Assembly: GCA_035079385.1 (NCBI GenBank)
Contig: JAVHKY010000054.1
Location: 5,681,501 to 5,745,500, forward strand
Source: Aspidiotus rigidus
Taxonomy: Eukaryota > Arthropoda > Insecta > Hemiptera > Diaspididae
Length of the DNA stretch: 64,000 nt
Direction of reading: 5' to 3'
Shown: piece after piece, positions 22,601-34,097 of the stretch
Numbering within the stretch: the stretch's first letter is position 1
Layout of the letters: every line of letters starts with the position of its first letter
The notes under the pieces: model-generated
The model's database searches: none
The model's input: only the letters and a program-made list of their open reading frames with translations
What the model was told of the DNA's origin: nothing
Program-made: the position numbers and the translations under genes

Positions 22601-22889
22601 GATGAAAGAAAGTGTGATAGACAGGAACACAAATCAATACACAAAAATCACAAATTTATAGGGATAACACATAAATTTTAAAACCAAGAGAAAAGCGGAG
22701 TGTTAAATATAACCATTTTAAGAGTGCTGGACGTTCGTCAACGGGCGATAAATACCATAAATTACTAGGAAACGGAGTAAATCTAATTGAAAATACAATG
22801 GAGTTTTACATGAGTCATGAATGAGAAAATTCATGTTCTTGAAGGAAGAGTAAAATCTTAGGGTGACCCAAAAGTAGCGATTAGATAGT
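19621..22889. other. Unannotated non-coding stretch
   Basis: No gene was recognised. It contains a CRE-like TGATGACGTCATCA at about 19978, a poly-T run near 20325 and another near 22180. Open frames here, such as 22150-22431, have no recognisable motif. Confidence 0.45.
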
Positions 22890-23840
22890 TAACGAGTTTA
22901 TTTCCTATTGACTAAAAAGCCGGAATACTTTCGATTTCGTTCGAATAGTTTGATTATTTGCTTCTGGTCGGTGGAGCTTTCTGGAAACATTAATAAGATC
23001 GTGGTTCTCTTCCAGGCATCGTTCTGCCGGGGCAGAATCATAATTGCCTTTTTTTTTTGTTGTAAACGGTGCAATGATCGAAGATCCTGGTAGACAGGAG
23101 ACGGCCATCAGTTTGCGCTATATACTGTGAGTCGCAAACGTCGCAAGTCAGTCAATAAACAGGGGTATGACGTTATTAAGGCCGATGAGATGATTTGAAG
23201 TGATTTCCCAGACCCATCGAGTGCGACTAGAGACATAATATTGAGTGGCTTGTGGAGTGTTCTGGGATGATGATGACAGAAGCAAGCGCAAGCGTTTCCT
23301 TCGAATTATAGAAGGGCAGTCCAAGTTAGACCCGTTTGCTCACTATAGCATATTTAGAGGTAGATAGAGGAGCCGGTTGATGTTGGTAGCCTGGAATGTA
23401 AAGAAAGGTTTTGGATAGAGGTGATTCTCCTGTTGATTCCAAAATTGATGGTTAATTAAGGAACGAAATGGAGAAAAATGCCTCGATAGTTCAAAGAATC
23501 TCCTCCGATCTGAAAGTGAAGTGTGGAATTGATTCATTCTGGCCAGGAGCTGGTGTAAATCGTAGGTGGAGCTGTTTCAGATGATTAGGTGAAGCAGAAT
23601 GCACTCACGTGAGTGTAGTCTGCTTCACCTAATCATGAACTGCCCACGTACTCACGAGGAGTCCATCATATTCGCTGTTCCAGGTCCTAATAATATTATC
23701 AATATATCTGACGGCTTAAAGGAGACAGTTAGAGCCAGTGCATGGTAGTTTTTCTTCCATGTAAACCATGAAGAAATCAACAACCGGGGTGGAGTCGAGC
23801 GCCTCTCATTAGAAGGCTGGCTCGATACCGATAGGTTTTG
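22890..23840 (-). pseudogene. Penelope-like element H relic (RT to GIY-YIG)
   Basis: This is a heavily mutated PLE on the minus strand. At about 23830-23660 one frame gives KPIGIEP, TPVVDFFMVYMEEKLPC and VRYIDNIIRTWNSEYDG: the RT block before and around the catalytic YxDD, here YIDN, so a catalytic Asp is lost. Near 23150-22905 another frame gives CDVCDSQYIAQTDGRLLSTR, then SAPAERCLEENHDL and a KLHR: the GIY-YIG core and its C-terminal EHCLEENH region. Stops and frameshifts occur throughout. A 56-bp palindrome sits in the middle. It is divergent from families A to G. Confidence 0.65.
23581..23636. repeat. 56-bp near-perfect palindrome without spacer
   Basis: 23581-23608 is the reverse complement of 23609-23636 at 26 of 28 positions. 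The arms start ATGATTAGGTGAAGCAGA, and the centre is CACGTG. There is no loop, so it would extrude as a cruciform or fold as a long hairpin in RNA. Confidence 0.95.
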
Positions 23841-25885
23841 TTTCGGAAGAAACAGACATAAGATGATGAGTTCTTGGAATTCTGTGTACAAAACGAAACC
23901 AATGTACAAGTTTTGAGGTTCCCTATTTAAGCTGCTTAAGGAATCTTTATTGAAGTTTTACTGACCCACCATCTTGATAATATCGTGCGAAACTGAGTTC
24001 GTAAGAATTCAGTGATCTGGCGATAAACCTTCAAACATCGTTTTTACAGAACTTGAGGAGGTACTTGCATCAAGAAAATCTGACTTCTTTAGCCACCTTA
24101 AGCAGTGCCGAAGAATGAACTATTTTATTAAATACACTTTTTAATCGCTCGAAAGACAATAGTTCTCCGAATCAACTTGTTCACTTCTATTATTTTATTT
24201 TGATTGACGCACACTCCTAATTTATCGGTTTTAACGACTTACTCGTGGAAAGAACTCACGAAAAATACACTCTTCGCCCTTCAATATTGTATTTGAAAAA
24301 TTCTAGATCCTCTCTTCCGCTCACTGATTTCTCCATCTTTTTGAGTTACGTGATCAGAAGACTCGAATAAGTCATGGAATAATTGCGAAATTATTTTCAA
24401 TAATTTCAAGGAGCCTGATTTGGTAAGTTTCCAGTTCCTTCACCTCCTTACAGACTCTGAACTGGCATGTTGATGATTTTCAAGATCGTGAAACTTTGCA
24501 GCCTGCAAAATGCGCGACATCCGGGGATTTTCATCATAAACATTTCCTAAGTATAACATCCAAACTATGTTAGAAAACGATCGAGAATGCGTTCCAATTT
24601 TTTAATTACGTCTCTATAGTTTCCCCCCCCCCCCACTCTCCAATATACAAAAGAGGATGATAATAGGTCCGACTACAAAAACAAGACGAATCGCTTCTCT
24701 TCATTCTCCTCTCATTGGGGTCCGTCACTGGCAGCTCGGTAGCGGTTTCCTCTGCTGAAGTGTCCACATATCATAAAACTGATACGGTATAATTTTCGCG
24801 ACAAATAAAAGAAGAAAAGGCCGTCAGAAGTTGCGCGCAGCCGATAAGTCATTTATTTATCATCTCGTTTTCGTTTTTGTCCGGACGAAAAATCACGCCT
24901 TTTATTATTAAATTTCAACGCTTCCAATTTTCGAATAGGCTGTATAATATGTATACATGTATAAAGAAGGTCGAGAGGGAAAACAAGTCGCAAAGTAGGA
25001 GGAGGAAAAGCTCAGCCTAACGTTAGCTAAAGAAAATAACGGCATTGCGAAAATAAATAGAATACGCGACAGTGAGGGAAAAAACAGAATAAGAAGGAGA
25101 CGGAGAAAGAAAGACGAACGAACGAAAACAATACGTGAAATTCATTTATCATTCAGCAATTCAAGACAAGAAATGTGTAAGCCGGAATAATATATATTTT
25201 CGTGAAGACATTTTAAAATCATTTTCTCTATTCTGCGCTGTTACCCGCCTCGGCCTTTGTGCCACACTTTCGCCTCCCCACCTTCTTCTTGTAACCCGCA
25301 AGAAAGCGGTTAATTTAGTCAATGGAAGAAATAAGTTCACGATGATAATAAATATTGAGCTCACGCTGCGTTAATAAGAATACAAAATTACGGCGAGCGA
25401 TTTTCAAGCACGCTGTATGAGGCCGTGCAACTTTTACTCGCGTCCTCAAGAAAAAAAAAGGAAATACTCGTAAAGAATTTGACGCTTTCCAAAGTTATTG
25501 TCATCTTCACCACTGTTGAATAAGGTCGACTATCAAATGAAAATTCGAAAAAATTTGCAGTTCGTCGTGACGTTTCCATCAGGTTAGTTAATCAGGGAAC
25601 GTTGAAAATTTGTTTTAGGAATAAATATAATCCTTCTTACCTGGTAAAGACTTATTAGAACGCATTAATGTTACTAATCTATTGCTTCCACTGAACCAAC
25701 TGACGATGTCATGAAAAGCTAGGAAAATCATTTTTATGTCTGTTACCGCTTATTTGGGACGAGAAAAAGTTTTCCATAACTCTAGTGTCCTTTCTGTGAG
25801 ATCATCGAGGTAGAAAAATAAAAGGAGAAGACGCGAGGCTGGTATGAAAAGAAGACGTTCCGCCCTCTCGGCTGGTTCATACAAA
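23841..25885. other. Unannotated non-coding stretch
   Basis: No coding region was recognised. A run of cytosines lies at about 24625-24638. The first 200 bp may hold further remnants of PLE H but no motif can be read. Confidence 0.4.
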
Positions 25886-26210
25886 TCTAGTGCTTTAAAA
25901 CGCACTCAAGATTTCCTGGAACACAAAAATGAGGTGCTGGTACTTAGCGGATGAAGAGAATCTCAGAAGGCTGTCATATTAAGAAACTCTAGGCAATGTT
26001 GGATGATGACAAAACGTATGGCAGACACAATACCGAGCCTGCGACGACTTTACAGAAGAACAGTAACCATTTCGTAAAGGTGATCCATGAAAACGGGAAC
26101 CTTGATTTGCCAGTTAAGAAACATATCATGCACTGCGACAGTTCGGCGTCAAAAAGATACGGGTTGCTCAAAGTCCGACCTGTAAATTCGTGTCAAAATC
26201 ATGGCAAAAA
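25886..26210 (+). pseudogene. Penelope-like element F relic (N-terminal/early RT)
   Basis: Two frames give a region that precedes the RT core in PLEs. At about 25897-25950, TQDFLEHKNEVLVLS corresponds to the segment before the ADKGN motif. From 25996, LDDDKTYGRHNTEPATTLQK and then KRYGLLKVRPVN correspond to the DxxTY and YGLPKVHKP motifs. It stops just where the first catalytic block should begin. It is distinct from family C, which starts about 170 bp downstream in the same orientation. Confidence 0.6.
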
Positions 26211-26387
26211 ATCGTTCAGGCTTACTAGATAGTTCCGTTTAACATACAGTTTTCCTCTCATCTGAGACAGCTACAGGGCGATCACCACAATACCAGTTGC
26301 TTTAGCACTCGAAATCATGAAAAAGAAGTTGAGTGAAATACAGCCCTTGATCAGAGTGCCATTCTCCAGATCCGGAGTTCTACGTAT

Positions 26388-27218
26388 TTGGTGAACAGTA
26401 ATGCAAGTTTGAGAGAATTAGAACTCATAATGAGTAGCACACCAGACATGGTTAGCGAGGTTTTTAAGTTTCTGAAGACCAAGGCCAAACTAAGAGTGAC
26501 ACATGTGAAGATCGGGTTCAATAACGAATGCCCGAGACGAGGCATTATTCCCAAGTATGCGACTATCAGGCTACCAGGAAACAGCGCAGCAGTGAAAGGC
26601 ACCAAGGTGCAAGCCGAAAGATTGAGAGTGAAGAACGAAATTAATGAGCTCTAAAAGAAAATCACCAGGCTGAATGGTTTACTGTATGATCAATATTTCC
26701 ATCTGTCCAGGTTACTCCACCCGCTAGAATTTGAAGAAATTATGTTCGAAAAAGGAGGAGAGGGGAAGAAAGGAGAGGACTATATGGAAAAACGAGTGGA
26801 AGCCCAAACGAAACAGATCAAGAAGAAGCTTGCCAAACTGACCCGAAAGAAAGAAGAAAGAAAGGAAGAGATAGCGAGAGGTGAGCACAACTTTGCTCCC
26901 AGAAACGAGAACCTACCAAGGGTCACCTTCACAGAAGAAGAAAGAAGATTGTTGGACAAAGTTATCAGGTACGGGCAGACAGAGAGGCTGCACCAATGTA
27001 AGCTTGAAAGTATGGCCATTAGCTGCGAACAAGTAATCCAAACCATGGAACACGACGTGAGACCAGAAGCCCGAACCAAAATTGGGAAAGTGCTGTTGGA
27101 AATCAAAGAGAATATGTGCCAAACCAATGACAGAGCGCAAGTAATGCAGAGGAAGGTCACAAAACTACAAGAGAAGACCCGACGGAACGACCTGATTTTG
27201 ACAAAGGCGACACGGTAG
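26388..27218 (+). pseudogene. PLE C N-terminal region
   Basis: Two frames, 26388-26654 and 26742-27218, separated by a stop. The first has IPKYATIRLPGNSAAVKGTK and a basic helix-like QAERLRVKNEI. The second is rich in Lys and Glu (KKLAKLTRKKEERKEEI) and probably coiled-coil, followed by FTEEERRLLDKVIRYG, the helical region before the RT. It ends near LILTKA, the start of the TKADKGD motif, where a one-base shift moves the protein to the next frame at 27218. A shifted N-terminal extension of this kind is usual in PLEs. Confidence 0.75.
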
Positions 27219-28262
27219 TGGTGATGGAGAAGGAGGACTACACCCAAAAAGTGGAGTCGTACAGCGCTGTATATGGATACCAAGAGCTGACAAAAAACCC
27301 AAAACAAAAATACCAAGATGACCTGAAAGCTGTTTTGAAACGGAACAATGTACCCGGCAATGGAAGAACGCTTGAGATGAATCCGGTTGCACTAAAACTC
27401 AAGGAGCTTGTAAAACTCCACAAAGTGAACCGTCCGATGAGACCCCTGGGCAACAGCATTCAATCACCATGCTACAAGATAGCGAAGATCGTAGCCACAT
27501 TCTTGAAAGAAAACCATCAGTTTGCACCCAGACGAAGTATCAGAAACGACGGAGAGCTGATTGAGCAACTGGACATGTTGGAAATCGAGAGTAACGACAA
27601 GCTGATATCCTTCGATGTGGCAAACATATACCGAAAGAGGAACTTCTCACTCTGCTCAAAAACAACAGATACCATGGGAACTCCGATGAGCCGAAGTACG
27701 CCAACATAGTGGAAGAGATCTTGAGCCAGAACTACTGCCGCGTCAAGAACAGGTTCTACAGTCAGGAAAGGGGACTTGCGATGGGATCACCGCTGTCACC
27801 AATACTGGCGGAGATATTCATGAATATATGGAAAACAAGATAATATTGAAGGGCAGGAAATTCAGAAACTCGATCAAATACTGGGCAGATATGTAGATGA
27901 TATCCTAATTGTGTGGTCAGGCACTGATAGACAGATGGATATTCCTTTCAGAAATGAACGCGATGAATGAGAGCATCAAATTTACAGTGGAAAAAGGCGA
28001 TGAGACCATCGACCATTTGGACGTTACAGTCACTCTGGAGAACAATAGGATAGAATACAAAATCTACAGGAAGCCGACGTATAATGACACCATTGTCCCA
28101 AATGACTCCTACCACCACCCCAGGTACAAGTTAACGGCAATCCAGAACTACTGCTCTCGAGCAATTAATGTCTTCAAGAACAACAAAGAGAAGAGGAAAG
28201 AGATTGAGATAATAAAGCAGATCGCAGAAGCCAATGGCTACCGTAGATTGGGTGGTGGATAG
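27218..28262 (+). pseudogene. PLE C reverse transcriptase, frameshifted
   Basis: In order: GDTVVVMEKEDY, LVKLHKVNRPMRPLGNSIQS, and LISFDVANIYRK (first catalytic Asp block), in a frame closing at 27709. A second frame then has RGLAMGSPLSPILAEIFMN (about 27770-27825). The YVDD at 27890-27901 (TATGTAGATGAT) follows in a third frame, and DHLDVTVTLENN with YKIYRKPTYND in the frame 27909-28262. All catalytic motifs are visible, but at least three indels separate them. The glutamate- and asparagine-rich codon choice differs from families A and B. Confidence 0.85.
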
Positions 28263-28893
28263 AGTCTTTGGGAGAGTGGAGACAAAGAAAGGAACCCATG
28301 ATAGCATGGTGAGAAAGTACTCCGGATCGATACCATACATAGGAAAGTACACAAACAAGGTGACGAAGGCGTTCAAGGGCTACGATGTAAATGTGGGTAT
28401 CCAGAATAACCAACCCATGGTGAAGAGAATCAGCAATGACCAGACGGAAGAAAAGGACAAAGAAAGATTGAGCGGAGTTTACAAGCTCAGTTGTGAACAG
28501 TGCGAGGGCATCTACATTGGTGAGACCGGGAGAAAGTTTGAGATCAGGAAGAAGGAGCACAAAAAGTCGAGGGAAAAAGAAGATGGCAAGTCACTGTTTG
28601 GGAAACACTGTAACGAAGAACATCACAATGGCGAGGAAGTATTTGAAGTCATACATGTAGAGAATCGCACGAAGAGAAGCAAACTCTCAGAACAAATGGA
28701 GATTGCAAAAGCTAAGAGGAAGAAAGCCTGCCTTTTGAACAATGTAATCACGTTTGACAGGGAAAAATTATTCGGCCTGGTGATTGGACGAGAGACGAAC
28801 ACAAACGACAGCTTCCTTAACGAAGTTAAACGAGGAACGCAGGGAACCTGTTTTATGAGTCAAATGGGATTTGGTATTGAAAATTCAAGTTAG
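28234..28893 (+). pseudogene. PLE C linker and GIY-YIG endonuclease
   Basis: This frame overlaps the RT end. GSIPYIGKYTNKVTKAFKGY is the linker. LSGVYKLSCEQCEGIYIGET (GIY and YIG motifs with a CxxC between them) and GRKFEIRKKEHKKS form the domain core. KSLFGKHCNEEHHNGEEVF and then LSEQMEIAKAKRKK follow. The CxxC between the two motifs is typical of PLE GIY-YIG domains and may bind zinc. Beyond about codon 190 (28809) the frame is foreign sequence from the inserted short element, so the last 28 codons to the stop at 28893 are not part of the protein. Confidence 0.88.
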
Positions 28894-29132
28894 CCTAGAC
28901 CTAGATAAAGCTAGTACGAGTATAAAGAAGGCCTGGACCTACTATAAGCCTAGTATAATATAGTTTGAGAGTCTAAATTTTTCTCGAATCTCCAGCTATG
29001 TATGATAGCTCGAGAGTTGAAATTTTTCCAAGTCCATCATATATGGCTCGGGAATCGAAATTTTTCCAAGTTTTTTGCTGGACGGCGCACGGCAAATTTC
29101 TCAAAAAGCCCCCCATAAAACAGGTTCCCTGT
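28809..29132 (+). mobile_element. GGGAACCTGTT-ended short element, copy in PLE C
   Basis: Homology with 45450-45730 begins at gcttccttaac and ends at acaggttccct. The internal inverted ends are GGGAACCTGTTTTATG and CATAAAACAGGTTCCC. The element contains cctactataagcctagtata and agctatgtatgatagctcgag. No coding sequence. It interrupts the C-terminal codons of PLE C; PLE-like codons (KPTNEMTGNQVANRN) resume at 29132, so the insertion is younger than the PLE. Confidence 0.72.
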
Positions 29133-29454
29133 TAAAACCAACCAATGAGATGACAGGAAACCAGGTAGCTAATAGAAACGCAGCATTTAGTAAGATAGAT
29201 TGAACCTGTCACTAAGCAGTATGTTTTATCCAATAAGAACACATTGTCATATTATTGTAAGAATAAGTTTCTAAGAAGTGAACCTATCACAACACAGCAT
29301 TGTCATAGCCAATAAGATCGCAGTGTTATACTATAAAACTCTTGGTTAAGGCCTTGTTCTCCAGTTGCGACACAACTGATGATGGAATAAAACCCGAAAG
29401 TACTCTTGTAAAAGCAACTAATAAAGTTGATTTGTACAACAAGGAGTGAAAAGA

Positions 29455-30786
29455 TTTCATCTCCGCTCATTCAGTAAAAAACTTAGGTGCTTTGACGGAG
29501 AGGTTGAGGGATATAAGCCTCCCCGAGGAAACGATTTTGTGTTCCTTTGATGTGGTGGGATTATTTCCTCACATCCCGCAGGCTGTCGCTATCCAACATA
29601 TGGGCGAATTGCTTGTAAAAACTGGTTTCCCTCATGAGGAGTTGGTGGAATTCTTCGACCTTCTAAGAGTTTGTTAGACTCCCAATTTTTGAAGTGGGGA
29701 TCCCTATTGGGTCCCCTTTGGGCTCATTGATATCGGAGGTATTCATGACCAGATTTGAAATCGAATTGTTTTCTTCAGGCCAGGTACTTTTAAATGACGT
29801 ATTTTACTGGCATAGGTACTTAGACGACATATTATGCGCGTGGACTGGCCCAGTGGAACTCCTTAGTGAGTTCCTTTCCCACTTAAATGGCCGATACCCT
29901 TCCATAAAATTCACTCTGGAAGTTGGCGGCTTACTAATAAATTTCTTGGGTTGGTCCATATTTATTAGAGATGGCGTCCATGAATTTGGTATTTACAGAA
30001 AAGAAACCTCGACCGATATAACAATCCACGGGTCATCTTTTTGTCCCGCTGCACATAAGATCGCTACATTCAATAGTTTGATACATCGACTGACTCATAT
30101 TCCCTTGAGTCAGGATGCTTTCCAGAAGGAACTAGGGACGATTAAGTACCTGGCCAGAGTGAACCAAGTTAGAGTGAACATTGACTTAATGGTTCGAAGG
30201 AGGCTTGCGAGAAAATGCCTCGACTCCACCACCTCCCTCCCTAGGGATTCGCACAACAGTAGAAAACGTTGGATTAGACTCCCGCACTTGGGCAGGTTTT
30301 CTTCGAGGTTGGGCCATGTACTCGGTCCTTTTGGGTTCCGGCCGGCGTTTTATAATGTTAACTCGGTAAAAAGCTTATTTATAAAATCGAAGGATCCGAT
30401 TCCTCTAGTCGAGAGGAATGGGGTATACAGCATAGCTTGCAACGATTGCCCGGGTATTCATATAGGAATGACCGGGCGTCAGCTCTAAATAAGAATTGAC
30501 GAGCATTAAAAAGCGTGGGAGAAGGGTAATTTAGGTGAGTCGGCTTTTGCCGATCATCTACTTGAGAGTGGCCATAAATTCAAGGAGGGCTCTGGTACCC
30601 TCCTCCATAGGGAGAACTCATATTTTAAGCGGCTGGCTTCAGAAAATATAGAAATCATACGGCACCGGAATAACGAAGACTTCACTGTGTTAAACAGGTT
30701 CATTCCTGATGAGGGTCTGATTGAACTAGTATATGAGAATGATTCAAACTTCGATGACTCGCTGGTTAAATCAAGATCTTCTGGTT
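29455..30786 (+). pseudogene. PLE B1 RT and GIY-YIG protein, interrupted
   Basis: The frame from about 29455 gives LRDISLPEETILCSFDVVGL and FPHIP, then breaks near 29677. It resumes at 29694 with GIPIGSPLGSLISEVFM and YLDD at 29817-29828, a Leu variant of YVDD. Then come LVRRRLAR-type linker residues, GFRPAFYN and NGVYSIACNDCPGIHIGMTG, where the expected YIGET is HIGMT. A stop follows QL at about 30486. Beyond it the same frame continues with KAWEKGNLGESAFADHLLES and ENIEIIRHRNNEDFTVLNRF, ending at 30786. The catalytic Asp pair is kept; the endonuclease is interrupted. Confidence 0.88.
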
Positions 30787-30835
30787 AACTCCCTCTGTCT
30801 TTGTTGATGTTGGATTCAGTCGCTTTCTTTTTCGC

Positions 30836-30866
30836 TCCAATGATGGTTGTTTAACCGAAAACGTTT
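30836..30866 (+). other. Conserved PLE terminal hairpin (B1)
   Basis: GGTT (30845-30848) pairs with AACC (30853-30856) around a GTTT loop, followed by CGAAAACG. It is preceded by AATGAT. It lies about 75 bp before the ATG of the terminal start segment. Confidence 0.5.
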
Positions 30867-30985
30867 AGCGGCTGTTTCTAGTGTGGTTCAGTATAAATTG
30901 TTACACCTTCGGGTTGTACACTCCTCTTTGTAGTATGAATAACCATAAATTGCAAGAACGCATCGATTCGATAGATTTGTACATT

Positions 30986-31464
30986 TGGAAACCCCTTTTT
31001 CAAGTTTGAGAGTGTTATACCTATGAACAGATTGAGAGTTTCGCCATGGGTAATCCTCTCGACTCTTGGTCCTGGATAGGCTGTTTAATTTGGTTCGCAA
31101 TGAATTTACCTCGCGCATACAATTTATGACAAAATATGTGTACGATAGTTTACTCGTTGCCTAGGACTTTATTTTTGACGACCTTGTGAGACTTTTGAGC
31201 CGCTTTCGTAACCGTTACAGTGTCACCCTTGGGTCGATTGGTTAATGTCAAGGTTGTATAATTTACAAATCTCTACCGTCCAAACGGAACCATGAGATAC
31301 TCATCACAGACCCCAGTGTGAGGGTTAGGAGAGAAATACCGCCACTAAATACGAAAATAGCGACCCATAATCTCGAATTGCAGTATAATTGAAATGTATT
31401 GAAACTGTCTCACCCTGCGGACTGTTACGTATGCTTTGGCAAAACTCTGCCTACTTTATAGCTA
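30986..31464. other. Unannotated non-coding stretch
   Basis: Nothing recognisable was seen between PLE B1 and the pogo-type MITE. Confidence 0.4.
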
Positions 31465-31466
31465 TA

Positions 31467-32069
31467 CAGTCGGACCTCGGTAAGTCGAACGTAGATAAGT
31501 CGAAATCATCGATAAATCGAACAAATTTCTTTGGTCCCGACGCACTCCCATTTAACCTTGTACATTTTTTCCCTCTGTAAGTCGAACGTCGCCATAGATA
31601 ACTCGAACAAAAAATTACAGATTTTTTTCACTTTTTCACCGGTTTCGAGCGTTCACACCTTCCTTGTAGAGAGAATTTGAGCATGTTGCAACAGGTTTCT
31701 TGTCCGAACTTCACTCTGATTGAATTGTCTACTGAATTTATGTACACGCAATTCAGTTGTTAGACGGTGGGTCTTATGCGTAAGTTCGTGCGACGATCGT
31801 TTTTAATCATGGCTCCTCGCGCTTTGAACTCGAAGATAAGGTGTCGTAATATTTTGTACTCCTACTGTAATGTACCCCTTTACTTCATGTATACCTGCGT
31901 CGCTAAATTAAAATTTTTTTCTTACTGAGTCGAATTGCAACCGCTTATAAGTGAACTTTAGATAACTCGAATATCCATCAAACCAACTCGAATTTTGATA
32001 ACTCGAAACATAGATAACTCGAACAAATTTTTTCAGTCCCTTCAGTTTCGATTTACCGAGGTCCGACTG
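31467..32069. mobile_element. pogo/Tigger-type MITE, intact ends
   Basis: The element begins CAGTCGGACCTCGGTAAGTC and ends with the complement, GATTTACCGAGGTCCGACTG. A TA duplication lies on each side (31465-31466 and 32070-32071). Sub-terminal words such as taagtcgaa, ataactcgaa and ataaatcgaac repeat inwards from both ends. There is no transposase, so it would depend on an autonomous pogo/Tigger element elsewhere. TA targets and CAGT ends are the hallmark of this Tc1/mariner branch. Confidence 0.9.
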
Positions 32070-32071
32070 TA

Positions 32072-33249
32072 CTCATATTTGTCTCGTAAAGTTTCCGTTT
32101 TTGTGAATAACAAGTCGTACTATAATCTCACTTCCTGCTCCTTCCTACTGAAGATTTAAGATTCGATTTCAGCCCATGTATTTCTATACTGGCTCCGTAT
32201 CTTTTGATACACCTTGGTATTCAACAAGTCTATGTTGATAGCCGAGCGAGAACTTGTTGCGACTATTCGATTTTTCGAGAAGTATAGATGTGTTGAATAT
32301 CTCGCTATAGTAGGTATATAAAGCAGACAAAAAATATGTTTGTTTTTCGAAAATCTCGATTCCTGAACACGAAAATGATACTAGAAAATGTATCACTCGT
32401 TTGTAGTGCGACTGATGACTATATATATATGACGCGGAATTATTATTATAGTGGACGGACCGTATGCTCTATTTTAATGGGAAATAATATCGCCCCTTGC
32501 AGGAAAACAGGAAAATACGACTCGTAAAAATCTGATGTTAATGATTTACACGCTGTCACGAATCTGTAATAATGGCTTTACTATGCATATGTATAGACTT
32601 CTTAAGTACTTCAGTACTGTAGAAGAAAGCTCCTTATTACTTTTCGTGTTTCGTCTTTAGTGCTCGAGTGAAATATACCGTACAGTAATTCCGACAGACC
32701 TCCCGATATCGTTATCTTTATGTCTTTGTTTATCGTTACGAGCTGAAAAATCGAAAAACGCGTTCGAAGGAAACGTTAGGTACAGCTCGAATAAAAACTA
32801 ACTAAAAAGGAAAAAAATAGAAGTAATAAAACAGGAGTAACTTCGACTGTATACGGCGCAGACGAAACGTGTAAGTTATCGGTATAGCGTTAATTTTGGT
32901 TTCGATTTGCTCCAAGATACTGTGGATTTTCCTTTTCGATGTTCGCGAGTGTGTACGTGTGTATCACAATTTTTGTCACCCAACGATTGAATATACGAAA
33001 TGAGTTTCTTTATTCTAGCCTATTTTTATTCTAAATCGGCTCTACGTGTTATGAAAATATCGACAATGTAGACGATTACTTTATATGATCTCTTGATATA
33101 ATGGAGAGTTTACGATCCATAGGTAGGCGTTGATGTTTTCCATTGTTTCGTGGAAGCACGAACACAACAATAAAGAGCGAGATTTTTTGTGGCGAGAGAA
33201 GAGTCTTCATACATGCACTGCTTTTTATTTCTTCACTGTTAAAAAAGCC
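32072..33249. other. Unannotated non-coding stretch
   Basis: No gene was recognised. Short open frames at 32184-32396 and 32336-32527 have no motifs. Confidence 0.45.
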
Positions 33250-33715
33250 CAGGGCTTTCCTACTCGAACCGGTTGATGAAACGTACGAGTGGATTAATAA
33301 AGGTGGTTGCCTACTTGAACTTTGGCGGCGATTACTTCAGCCTCCTCAAGGCGATTCATGAGAGCGCTTTTCTTACAGTGGTGTATAAGTGAGATGGCGA
33401 GTTTTTGAGGGTCGTGGCCTCTTGCGTGCAGTGAGCTGAAACAGCTGTATTTGTAGTGCGGTGTTCGTTTAACCGCTGCCCAAGCTTCCTTCCGGTTTGT
33501 CCAACGTAGATGGCAGGGCACTGACCACAGGAGACTCGATAAACACCAGCTTTATCCATTTCACGAATGAGATCTCTGAGGGAGATGATGTTGAAGACTG
33601 TAAGAAGCGGGTAGAATCCGGTATGATAACCAGACCGACGAAGCTCAGCAGCCAAGTCCTCGGAAGGTTTGCCTAAGACGGGTCTCTTTGGAGCGCTATC
33701 AAGAGGGGGGGGAGG
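33250..33715 (-). pseudogene. Penelope-like element G fragment (GIY-YIG end)
   Basis: On the minus strand: KRPVLGKPSEDLAAELRRSG and FYPLLTVFNIISLRDL form the linker. KAGVYRVSCGQCPAIYVGQT and GRKLGQRLNEH form the GIY-YIG core with its CxxC. A frameshift near 33430 moves to the frame with FSSLHARGHDPQKLA and NRLEEAEVIAA, the usual C-terminal region. The fragment is fused to the hAT-like gene around 33705-33730, so the 143-codon frame 33356-33787 is a chimera of both. The RT part is absent. It is clearly a different lineage from A to F. Confidence 0.8.
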
Positions 33716-34097
33716 AGATTCACTATAACGTCCGGAGGGAGCGGACACTGCATTATTTCGTTGTACTTTGCGATACGATATGGGCATTTAAGGAAGATTT
33801 TTCGGGACCAGCTGACGAGTCGATTCACATCAGGAAACATTTCTCGCAATGTTTCTGCGATACGATGTAGGCCGTGTGCTACGCATGTTACGTGGACCAA
33901 TTTACTACAAATTGCTTTCAAATGTTTTCCCATGAGAACCATATACGGCGCAGCATCAGTTACAACTAGCAGTACCCTATCGGAGAATCGCTCACCTTGA
34001 TAAAAACGTATTAAGGGATCGTTGACGAAGGTACAGACGGTAGCAGCATCAGTTTTGGCCAACGTTGAGGATGCGATCATATATGGAACTCCAGCTT
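33716..34097 (-). pseudogene. hAT-like transposase, middle fragment
   Basis: On the minus strand the frame gives DAATVCTFVNDPLIRFYQGE, then RVLLVVTDAAPYMVLMGKHL (second catalytic Asp region) and KLVHVTCVAHGLHRIAETLR, the CxxH-type motif of hAT transposases, then NRLVSWSRKIFLKCP. The C-terminal part is missing because PLE G replaces it at about 33715. The N-terminal part is at 36816-37365, beyond PLE A2. Bases 34086-34097 (GAACTCCAGCTT) are one copy of the target duplication made by A2. Confidence 0.78.

Larger units (their letters stand above)
26380..29440 (+). mobile_element. Penelope-like retroelement C, near full length
   Basis: This is the longest PLE here. It has an N-terminal region (26388-27218), an RT (27218-28262), a GIY-YIG domain (28234-28815), a short C-terminal tail after an inserted element, and a 3' region ending around 29350-29440. 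That 3' region has ACTGATGATGG and CCCGAAAG, the spacing expected of a PLE hammerhead-like box. The coding frame is broken at least four times. The 28809-29132 insert interrupts the last codons. PLE B1 abuts it on the right. Confidence 0.85.
29455..30985 (+). mobile_element. Penelope-like retroelement B1, 5'-truncated
   Basis: Family B copy starting abruptly at a codon equivalent to the SPHSV position of family A, right after the 3' end of PLE C. It runs through RT and GIY-YIG to a terminal region with the conserved hairpin (30845-30856). It ends in an ATG (about 30929) followed by codons for MNNHKLQERIDSI, which matches the start segment seen in B2 and family A. No clear target duplication was found. 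Confidence 0.85.
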
